30,447 nt of DNA from IMG/VR virus record IMGVR_UViG_3300025099_000091, positions 1 through 30,447 of that record; one strand, written 5' to 3'. The notes below the pieces were generated by a model that was not told the origin of the DNA, ran no database searches, and was given only the letters and a program-made list of their open reading frames with translations. The position numbers and the translations under genes are program-made. The DNA is from a virus. Positions 25,811 to 30,447 of the stretch are shown in pieces. Within the stretch, counting starts at the first letter, position 1; each line of letters starts with the position of its first letter.

Positions 25811-27720
25811 ACATCTATATCTATATCTAGCCCTGAGTATCCACTAAAGCTAGGTTCGTATTCCATACCCATTGTAGCAAGTCTTTCTTTTTGTAAACGC
25901 CTTATTGTTTTCATTGGAAACCAACTTGCCATAACTAAATCAGATTTCTGTCCAACGCTTCTACTCTTGTTTTGTGCAGAACTAAAATATACTAACTGAC
26001 TTGTATATAAGTTTACCTTTTCTTGTGCTTCAAAGCTACGATAAGGTAAATTAATTAGCTTTTGTTCAAACAATGGTCTCATAGCTGTAACACCATAAAC
26101 TGGGTCATGCTTGTTGCCATAAGTTTGTGTACCTTCTAAAAAGATACCATGCTTACCTGCGAACTCTCTAATTGATTTATCTTGTCGTATCGCTCTCTGA
26201 AATCCATTCTCTTCAATAACCCAGTGTGCTAGGTTATATTTTTGAAACCAACTCTTTATTATTTCTAATGCTACTGGAATACCTCCACCTAAACTATTCT
26301 CCATATCTATCATAAAGAGTTTATCTGTCTGTTGGTCATATCCCCACAAAAACGCAGCTTGGTATCCTGTTGACGCAGGGTCAAGTCCTGCAATAAGTCT
26401 TACATTATTTGGTATGTGTCCTATGTCTCTGTTTTGGTCTCTACATTCTTCTATCTCTGGTCTGTCAAATAAACTCATACCATCTGGCATAGCTACATTA
26501 AGATACACCATTTCATAGATTGCTCTACCACCTGTAGTCTCTGCAGCTTTCTTTCTATCCATAAGCCATTTGTATGTTCTCTTCTTAGCCCATAACATAC
26601 ACTCTTGATGTAACTCATTATCCCAATCAGATTTTGTACAAGCAGTATCATGTGCTTCTTCTACAATAGTTAACCATGATTCGTTGTCTAACAAGTGTGA
26701 ATACAAATCGTCATAGTGTTGTCTTGAACCTATTACAACCATAGCTGTATGTTCCTCTTTACGACTTGACAATGTTGTAGTCCACCAGTTTCTTGTGTTC
26801 TCTCTTGATGCAGGTTGCATAGTAGAACTGTGGTCCTCAATGTCATCTGCAATAATTATGTCACAGTCACGAGAAAGAATCTTTCCACCTCTACCAATAC
26901 CTACCATAGTAGGAGATTTAATACCAGTAACAGTACGAGTACCAACAGTAAAACCATTCTGTGACCAAGACTTACCAGTTCTACTTGTAGGTTTAAACTT
27001 AGGTCCAGGTCCACATATCTCTTCTATTAATAATTCGTTACTCTCTAGTTGGTCAAGTACAGAACTGACTGCGTTCTTTGAAATCTCTTCGTTACCACCA
27101 ACCCATAATATTCTTATGTTTGGTTTTGTGCATATTAACCATACTGCAAAATGTATTAACAAATCAGTTTTACCATGTCGTGGTGGTGATAATATCATCT
27201 GCTGATTACCATGCTCTATTGCTTCTAAGATAGAATTAATCCATTTGATGTGAAAGTCTGGTGTTTCGTATGGGTCGCCTGTTTCTGTTTGAAAATATCT
27301 GTCTCTAAAATTTCTAAAGTCTTCTAATGATTTCTCTGCTACCTGTGGTAACTCCCAGGTCTTTCTTGCTTCTTCTTGTTCTAAATCTTCTATGTATGCT
27401 TGATACGCCATAGATACTGCTGCTACAGAAGTTTCAAGTATCTTTGCTACATCTTGTATAGTTGTTTTTTGTCTCAGTATATCTTTACCTAAACCTGATT
27501 CTTTTAGGTCGTTATAAACTACACCTCTACGACTTTGTACATTTTGTTTACTAGGTATAACTAATTCGTCTTCTGTTTGTACCCATTCAACACCTTTAGC
27601 TTTAGCTCTTTTCTTTTGTGTCTGTATTCTGTTAGCACATCTATCGCTACAATATTTTGTACGCTTACCACTAAGAACTCTTTTACACCCTGCAGCGTAA
27701 CATAATTTTCTATCTGGCAT
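25798..27720 (-). CDS. terL: Terminase large subunit with N-terminal zinc-finger-like and HTH-like extension (640 aa)
   Basis: It is the packaging motor: an ATPase that drives DNA into the capsid and a nuclease that cuts it. Residues 178-185 (SPPRHGKT) are the Walker A loop. RDCDIIIADDIED is Walker B with the acidic pair. LIAGLDPASTGYQAAFLWGYD (split) is the start of the RNase H-like nuclease with its first Asp. Unusually, residues 7-28 contain Cys7, Cys12, Cys24 and Cys28 in a basic context, like a small treble-clef or zinc ribbon. Residues about 86-110 (TIQDVAKILETSVAAVSMAY) read like a helix-turn-helix. No separate small terminase is recognisable nearby, so the extension may recognise DNA. 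The gene starts inside the end of a zinc-ribbon microprotein gene and lacks a strong ribosome binding site. Confidence 0.92.
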   Translation of the reverse strand: MPDRKLCYAAGCKRVLSGKRTKYCSDRCANRIQTQKKRAKAKGVEWVQTEDELVIPSKQNVQSRRGVVYNDLKESGLGKDILRQKTTIQDVAKILETSVAAVSMAYQAYIEDLEQEEARKTWELPQVAEKSLEDFRNFRDRYFQTETGDPYETPDFHIKWINSILEAIEHGNQQMILSPPRHGKTDLLIHFAVWLICTKPNIRILWVGGNEEISKNAVSSVLDQLESNELLIEEICGPGPKFKPTSRTGKSWSQNGFTVGTRTVTGIKSPTMVGIGRGGKILSRDCDIIIADDIEDHSSTMQPASRENTRNWWTTTLSSRKEEHTAMVVIGSRQHYDDLYSHLLDNESWLTIVEEAHDTACTKSDWDNELHQECMLWAKKRTYKWLMDRKKAAETTGGRAIYEMVYLNVAMPDGMSLFDRPEIEECRDQNRDIGHIPNNVRLIAGLDPASTGYQAAFLWGYDQQTDKLFMIDMENSLGGGIPVALEIIKSWFQKYNLAHWVIEENGFQRAIRQDKSIREFAGKHGIFLEGTQTYGNKHDPVYGVTAMRPLFEQKLINLPYRSFEAQEKVNLYTSQLVYFSSAQNKSRSVGQKSDLVMASWFPMKTIRRLQKERLATMGMEYEPSFSGYSGLDIDIDVWRT

Positions 27721-27808
27721 AACCAGTACACTTTTTATTCATACACTTCATGTTGTCCTTGGGTTTTAGTACCTCTCCACATTTTGGACAGGGTATAGTA
27801 ATGGTCAA
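27710..27808 (-). CDS. Zinc-ribbon microprotein upstream of terminase, TTG start (32 aa)
   Basis: The frame begins with TTG directly after the preceding stop (TAATTG) and reads MTITIPCPKCGEVLKPKD and on to NKKCTGYAR. Cys7, Cys10, Cys22 and Cys27 give a CPKCGE knuckle plus a second CxxxxC, a classic zinc-ribbon layout. It overlaps the terminase start by 11 bases, so it may couple terminase translation. An AAGAAA stretch is the only ribosome binding site candidate. The start codon is therefore the weak point, while the cysteine pattern makes chance coding unlikely. It may bind nucleic acid or the terminase. Confidence 0.6.
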   Translation of the reverse strand: MTITIPCPKCGEVLKPKDNMKCMNKKCTGYAR

Positions 27809-27949
27809 TTATTTTTTCTTTTTTTTGGGAAAGCCTTTTTTCATGTTAGCGTAAGCCTTTGGACTAATTGTAGAATTCTTTTTAGACCTACTTGTTCCTG
27901 CTTTTTTACGCTTGTTCATGTTGTAGTATAAACCTTTTTTAGCTGCCAT
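27809..27949 (-). CDS. Small basic protein (46 aa)
   Basis: Translation from the ATG at 27949 gives MAAKKGLYYNMNKRKKAGTS, then RSKKNSTISPKAYANMKKGF and a PKKKKK end. AAGGA lies 6-7 bases before the start. Tiny Lys-rich proteins with this MAxKKGLYxN opening recur in marine phage genomes near packaging or structural genes, by memory. The charge suggests DNA or RNA binding, perhaps inside the capsid. The gene follows the 85-residue gene by 9 bases and touches the TTG of the next. Confidence 0.8.
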   Translation of the reverse strand: MAAKKGLYYNMNKRKKAGTSRSKKNSTISPKAYANMKKGFPKKKKK

Positions 27950-27958
27950 AACTCATCC

Positions 27959-28216
27959 TTACCACATTTTACAAGACCAATATCTTGGACTTGTTTTATC
28001 TTTAGCTGTATCACATTTATGTCTTGCTCTGAATGATTTTCTAGCTTCTGGGTTATCTTTACGAATCTCCATATTAGGGTCTCCAAACATAACCTTTTTA
28101 ACTTTGCCACCATCTTGTACAAAGACTTTAAACTTTTTACGACCATGACCTGGCTCACCCTTACCAATCCTAGATGGACTGTTGAGTTTGACAGATTTAC
28201 CTTGATACTCAGCCAT
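27959..28216 (-). CDS. Conserved small phage protein (85 aa)
   Basis: MAEYQGKSVKLNSPSRIGKG starts the protein. The middle holds KKFKVFVQDGGKVKKVMFGD, and the C-terminus has SFRARHKCD and YWSCKMW, with His66, Cys68 and Cys82 as possible metal ligands. I recall the pattern GDPNMEI ... R-x-S-F-R-A-R-H-x-C ... R-Y-W-S-C-x-x-W as widespread in phages of several types, without a firm function; it is often found near head genes. Strongly basic. It is the second gene in the string of small basic proteins before terminase; its ATG lies 2 bases after the stop of the 23-residue gene. Confidence 0.85.
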   Translation of the reverse strand: MAEYQGKSVKLNSPSRIGKGEPGHGRKKFKVFVQDGGKVKKVMFGDPNMEIRKDNPEARKSFRARHKCDTAKDKTSPRYWSCKMW

Positions 28217-28218
28217 AT

Positions 28219-28290
28219 TTACTTCTTTTTCTTTTTACCTTTTTTGGATTTTTTCTTCATCCCTTTTGGGTAACCAATACCTTTTGGCAT
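28219..28290 (-). CDS. Tiny Lys-rich protein (23 aa)
   Basis: MPKGIGYPKGMKKKSKKGKK followed by KKK. It has a near-ideal ribosome binding site (TTAGGAG, 6 bases before ATG) and sits 2 bases from the next gene. Half of the residues are lysine. Similar MPKGxGYxxGxxKK peptides occur in marine phage genomes by memory. It probably binds nucleic acid electrostatically; nothing more can be said. Confidence 0.75.
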   Translation of the reverse strand: MPKGIGYPKGMKKKSKKGKKKKK

Positions 28291-28312
28291 AATTGCTCCT
28301 AACTTATAATCT

Positions 28313-28402
28313 TTATAATAACACAAAACGCCACACATGGTGGCGTTCTGTTCGTACAGTTGTCCAAACTGTTATGAAAAATATAACAATCCACAAAAAC
28401 AT
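28313..28402 (-). CDS. Possible hydrophobic microprotein (29 aa)
   Basis: The frame MFLWIVIFFITVWTTVRTER and nine more residues has one membrane-type segment (2-14) and a basic end, like a very small membrane peptide. Evidence against: the ribosome binding site is poor (AGAGAA, too close), and its last third is also the arm of a strong hairpin at 28327-28347. I list it as possible only. Confidence 0.22.
   Translation of the reverse strand: MFLWIVIFFITVWTTVRTERHHVWRFVLL
28327..28347 (-). terminator. Hairpin with U-rich tail before the basic-protein genes
   Basis: AACGCCAC (28327-28334) and GTGGCGTT (28340-28347) form a perfect 8-pair, GC-rich stem with a 5-base loop. On the minus strand it is followed by TTGTGTTATTAT, a broken U-run. 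It could end or attenuate the transcript of the zinc-ribbon microproteins, leaving a fraction to read into the packaging genes. Confidence 0.55.
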
Positions 28403-28472
28403 TTCTCTATTACACTGTACACCACATACTGTTCCTAGATGAAAAGTCTTCCTTTCTTATTATAAAATTGAA

Positions 28473-28524
28473 GCGTATCCTCATACGCAGCACCTGGATT
28501 TTCCAGGTACAAGTACTATAGTAC
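28473..28524. repeat. Three consecutive hairpins in a 265-base gap
   Basis: GCGTAT/ATACGC with a 4-base loop (28473-28488), ACCTGGA/TCCAGGT with a 3-base loop (28492-28508) and the perfect palindrome GTACTATAGTAC (28513-28524) follow each other with 3-4 base spacers. The gap 28291-28555 otherwise holds the hairpin at 28327 and only a doubtful microprotein frame. On the minus strand this array lies in the mRNA just after the second zinc-ribbon gene. Confidence 0.65.
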
Positions 28525-28555
28525 GCCCCCTGATTTAGTAGTGAAAAAAATTTTT

Positions 28556-28660
28556 TTATATATGCCCTCTGTTGCAGTCGTAACATAGATTAGTTTTGCC
28601 ATCAAGTAAAGTAACCTTGTAGCAGGATTCACAAGTGTATTGGTCCTTTGATTTGCTCAT
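28556..28660 (-). CDS. Zinc-ribbon microprotein (34 aa)
   Basis: It reads MSKSKDQYTCESCYKVTLLD and ends NLCYDCNRGHI. Cys10, Cys13, Cys26 and Cys29 make a C-x2-C-x12-C-x2-C zinc ribbon that fills almost the whole protein. The start overlaps the stop of the previous microprotein (ATGA), a tight coupling. It may bind nucleic acid or host transcription or packaging proteins. No family name can be given. The paired CxxC knuckles and the overlap make the gene credible despite its size. Confidence 0.75.
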   Translation of the reverse strand: MSKSKDQYTCESCYKVTLLDGKTNLCYDCNRGHI

Positions 28661-28764
28661 TCTTCTTCAAACTCTCTGCAACCTGCACACACACCATTGA
28701 TGAGCTCGTCCTCCCAGTAGGGATGTAAGCATATATCACAATCAGTAACATAAATAAAATCCAT
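28657..28764 (-). CDS. Zinc-ribbon microprotein, first gene of the late unit (35 aa)
   Basis: It reads MDFIYVTDCDICLHPYWEDE and ends CAGCREFEEE. Cys9, Cys12, Cys26 and Cys29 form C-x2-C-x13-C-x2-C. Unlike the next microprotein it is acidic, so direct DNA binding is less likely and protein contact more so. TTAGGA precedes the ATG by 6-7 bases. About 90 bases separate it from the promoter candidate, and that leader contains three hairpins. As the first gene of the minus-strand unit it could have a regulatory role; that is inference. Confidence 0.72.
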   Translation of the reverse strand: MDFIYVTDCDICLHPYWEDELINGVCAGCREFEEE

Positions 28765-28784
28765 GTTTGTATCCTAACAGATAA

Positions 28785-28853
28785 ACCCTCTATTGCTAGA
28801 GGGTCTATACTGAACAAACAATCAGGAGGGTTTCCTGAAGCTACGAATGTAGC
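28785..28853 (-). promoter_or_regulatory. Hairpin-rich 5' leader of the late transcript
   Basis: Three hairpins: GCTAC/GTAGC (28840-28853), TCAGGA/TCCTGA (28822-28838) and ACCCTCTA/TAGAGGGT (28785-28804, 8 pairs, 4-base loop). The first would lie at or within a few bases of the predicted 5' end of the minus-strand mRNA, a position known to protect messages from decay. The leader ends at the ribosome binding site of the first microprotein. Confidence 0.6.
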
Positions 28854-28859
28854 ATAAAC

Positions 28860-28868
28860 ATTATATCA
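28860..28868 (-). promoter_or_regulatory. Candidate promoter of the late minus-strand unit
   Basis: TGATATAAT on the minus strand is an extended -10 with perfect TATAAT, in AT-rich DNA between a terminator (28888-28953) and the first late gene. No convincing -35 is present at 16-18 bases, so an extended -10 or phage-modified polymerase is likely. The same 9-mer precedes the scaffold gene. Confidence 0.6.
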
Positions 28869-28887
28869 CATTAATTATTTAATAGAT

Positions 28888-28953
28888 AAAAAAAAGGGGG
28901 GTTACAAGGTGTAGGCGAAAGGAGGAAACTCCTACTTGTAATACGCAACCCCC
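28888..28953 (-). terminator. Complex intrinsic terminator or structured RNA end
   Basis: On the minus strand GGGGGTT and AACCCCC (28947-28953 with 28897-28903) close a stem directly followed by eight U (28888-28895). Inside, TTACAAG/CTTGTAA (28902-28908 with 28935-28941), GTAGG/CCTAC (28911-28915 with 28931-28935) and GGAG/CTCC around a 4-base loop (28921-28932) offer further, partly alternative stems. It ends a minus-strand transcript coming from the right and insulates the late promoter. No minus-strand gene is visible upstream of it. Confidence 0.75.
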
Positions 28954-29482
28954 TAAAGTAATACTACCATTAAATCTTGTGGTATGATAAGATACAAGTA
29001 ACAAGCAAGAGGTTCTTCCTGCTTTAAGAAAAGGACCTTTGACAATATACAGTCAATCAAGTGGATTAGCAGGACCATGGTAACTAGCGTAATAGGCTAT
29101 TACTTCACACATTTAAATGTTACTTATTTTAGTTCATTCTGGTTTTTGGGAGGGAGTGACACAGGGTTAGCTGTACTTACTCCTAGTTTTAATAGACTTA
29201 CTTTAAAGAGTACTACTACTTACAGTAACAAATGGTACACCCCAATATGTAGTACCACTATATCTTGTACCTACTTAACAGCATATATTTAGAGGGTACA
29301 TCAACTGTAACTATGGGTAGCAGATTGAACCCCCCCAATGTTATATGCCTATATTATTGGTGTACCCAGTATAAGAATAATTCAGTATGACTAAAACTGT
29401 TTAAACAATTACATAGGTATGAATAGATACTGACTGGATTTGTACCAGATTAATTTTAAACAAGAAGGGGGTAGCCCATTAA
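28954..29482. other. Non-coding control region
   Basis: I find no convincing gene in this stretch. It holds an inverted repeat TTGAC/GTCAA (29039-29056) whose left arm is a perfect TTGACA without a good -10, a GTTTAAAC site (29399-29406), several GGTAC/GTACC words around 29233-29365, and TTGAAC (29325-29330) with TATATT 19 bases on. A plus-strand frame at 29077-29292 has only a weak start and looks like chance. Since genes diverge on both sides, it likely holds early promoters and possibly an untranslated RNA that ends at 28888. Confidence 0.5.
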
Positions 29483-29508
29483 TTAATATCCAGTATTTAA
29501 TATCCAGT
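29483..29508 (+). repeat. Direct repeat of TTAATATCCAGT
   Basis: Two perfect 12-base copies at 29483-29494 and 29497-29508, a 14-base period, just before an AAAGGAG ribosome-binding-site-like sequence (29516-29522). It could be a repressor or initiator binding site for the plus-strand genes. Confidence 0.65.
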
Positions 29509-29560
29509 GAACAAGAAAGGAGCTGACAGAGTGGGAAAAAAAAACTAAAAGAAATACCCT

Positions 29561-29585
29561 GTTTAAACCAGAGTTGTCATATAAT
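29561..29585 (+). promoter_or_regulatory. Possible plus-strand promoter with GTTTAAAC box
   Basis: A perfect TATAAT at 29580-29585 lies 90 bases before the first well-supported plus-strand start. There is no -35 match; instead the palindrome GTTTAAAC (29561-29568) is centred about 18 bases upstream and might be an activator site. Confidence 0.35.
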
Positions 29586-29675
29586 GGACTCATGCAAACA
29601 TATACAGACCTTCTAGACCAACCCACTACATATAGTGGTACTACATCTAGTAGGTCCTTAACAAGAGGAGACGAA

Positions 29676-30065
29676 ATGAAACTAAGTGGAATAATACTAA
29701 GTAGAGACCTATGCGAATTGAATGACCATGAGCTAGAAGTCCTATCTCAATCAGTTAGAGAACAGAAGGACGCGAGACAAAAAAGATTCATGGAGCAATT
29801 CCATGCTGGTATGCCAATAGCTATTACTACTGCTAGTGGTAAGACTTACCCAGCTTATATCTACAAGACTAAGAAGGCATCCATAGATTACAAATATACT
29901 GTGGATGAAGATTATGTAGAATCATATCAAGCTATGAGAACAGTTACAGAGAAAGATTTAAGAACATGGGTAGAGGTTGGATATATCAACCCAGCTTTCT
30001 TCTCATCTTTTGAAGGTAGCGATACATATAACTTTGATAACAAGCATGAGATACTAGGGTTATAA
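29676..30065 (+). CDS. Early-region protein of unknown function (129 aa)
   Basis: I use the ATG at 29676 (MKLSGIILSRDLCELNDHEL) because AGAGGAG lies 5-6 bases before it. The frame stays open upstream to 29511, so an N-terminally longer form is possible. After a helical, charged first half (VLSQSVREQKDARQKRFMEQ) there is a short beta section (GMPIAITTASGKTYPAYIYK) that resembles a small barrel for nucleic-acid or protein binding, then an acidic end. The layout is like small early proteins of many phages, but no family is recognised. It is the first supported gene on the plus strand, so it is probably expressed early. A hairpin and a palindrome follow it. Confidence 0.75.
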   Translation: MKLSGIILSRDLCELNDHELEVLSQSVREQKDARQKRFMEQFHAGMPIAITTASGKTYPAYIYKTKKASIDYKYTVDEDYVESYQAMRTVTEKDLRTWVEVGYINPAFFSSFEGSDTYNFDNKHEILGL

Positions 30066-30073
30066 TATTCTGG

Positions 30074-30116
30074 AAGGGTGTTTAAACAAGCACCCTTTAG
30101 GAATCTTATAAGATTC
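30074..30116 (+). terminator. Weak hairpin plus 16-base perfect palindrome between two early genes
   Basis: AAGGGTG (30074-30080) pairs with CACCCTT (30091-30097) around a loop that contains most of a GTTTAAAC site (30080-30087); only a short T-run follows. Directly after it, GAATCTTATAAGATTC (30101-30116) is a perfect palindrome. It could be an attenuator, a processing site or an operator for the next gene. Confidence 0.55.
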
Positions 30117-30147
30117 AAACAAACAAACAAAGAAAGAGGGAAACCTA

Positions 30148-30447
30148 ATGACTACTAAGAAAAAAACACTGAGAGCAAAAGATTACCCAGTATGGGTAAG
30201 TGAGTTAAAAGTAAGTAAGAAATCTCCTGAAGAGTATCTAACTTCATTCGCTAACTGGTGTGTGAAGTATGCAATCAAGAATGGTGTTGGAGATATTGAT
30301 AACCTAGGAGATAAGTTAAGCGTTCACATATCTAATACCAGAGGTAGAAAAACTGTGAGTAATCAAAATCAAGGTAAAGCCATAGGATTATGCTACTCAA
30401 CTGATTTCTCTGAAGGTAATAGCATAAGAAGAATAGAGATAGACAGA
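30148..30447 (+). CDS. Early-region hypothetical protein, cut by the right edge
   Basis: The frame starts MTTKKKTLRAKDYPVWVSEL, 7-8 bases after GAGGG in GAAAGAGGG, and is open for 100 codons to the window end. Middle sequence includes SPEEYLTSFANWCVKYAIKN and DKLSVHISNTRGRKT. It is basic at the start and mixed helical after. I do not recognise it. Same strand as and 82 bases after the previous gene, so it is likely part of the early operon. Confidence 0.7.
   Translation, partial: MTTKKKTLRAKDYPVWVSELKVSKKSPEEYLTSFANWCVKYAIKNGVGDIDNLGDKLSVHISNTRGRKTVSNQNQGKAIGLCYSTDFSEGNSIRRIEIDR

Noticed and set aside
28411-28484. 24-codon minus-strand frame starting MRIRFN
   Set aside because: The ATG lies inside a hairpin with no ribosome binding site, and the peptide has no features.
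28896-28953. Seven-pair GGGGGTT/AACCCCC stem resembling a tRNA acceptor
   Set aside because: The enclosed length is too short (57 bases in total) and there is no T-arm or anticodon arm; the U-run marks it as a terminator.
29039-29067. TTGACA as the -35 of an early promoter
   Set aside because: The hexamer 17 bases downstream (TGGATT) is a poor -10. Kept only as part of an inverted repeat.
29077-29292. Plus-strand frame of 71 codons in the control region
   Set aside because: Low-complexity Thr/Ser/Tyr composition, only a marginal AGGA before the ATG, and no recognisable domain. Treated as chance.

Overview
The window is about 30 kb of a tailed double-stranded DNA phage, AT-rich and almost fully coding. 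The low GC, the glycine-rich and repeat-bearing tail proteins, and tiny Lys-rich proteins of a kind seen in marine phage genomes suggest an uncultivated marine phage of a low-GC bacterium. A podovirus-like (short-tailed) virion is my inference: no tape measure, tail tube or sheath protein is recognisable, there is a nozzle-like protein, and there is a large block of candidate internal virion proteins. No tRNA, integrase, insertion sequence or CRISPR array is visible.

Layout. Positions 1-28764 are one long minus-strand morphogenesis unit, read right to left with mostly overlapping genes. Its order is: microproteins with zinc-ribbon cysteines (28764-28556); tiny basic proteins (28290-27809); a third zinc-ribbon microprotein; the large terminase; the portal; two small proteins; a 2282-residue giant; a 338-residue protein; a transglycosylase-like protein; a 36-residue protein; a 968-residue multidomain protein; a 616- and a 288-residue protein; scaffold; major capsid; a head-tail or tail protein; a beta-propeller-like tail protein; a repeat-containing fibre; three paralogous tail-tip genes; and a cut gene at the left edge. 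Positions 28765-29675 are a non-coding divergent control region. From 29676 the plus strand carries two small unknown genes, the second cut at the right edge, probably the start of the early/replication arm.

How it works together. Terminase and portal package DNA into a capsid built from the scaffold and major capsid protein. These two capsid genes have their own candidate promoter and leader (8798-9006), an intercistronic hairpin and a very strong hairpin just after the capsid gene. The block from 9007 to 24024 has no cysteine in any protein that I can see, which would fit internal proteins that unfold and are ejected into the host.

Most unusual features: an HPr-like segment with an exact GLHARPAA phospho-histidine motif inside the 968-residue protein, next to a conserved HDTFGH segment; a terminase with an N-terminal cysteine cluster and a helix-turn-helix-like stretch; a cluster of zinc-ribbon microproteins; and a dense set of hairpins, palindromes and GTTTAAAC sites in the control region.
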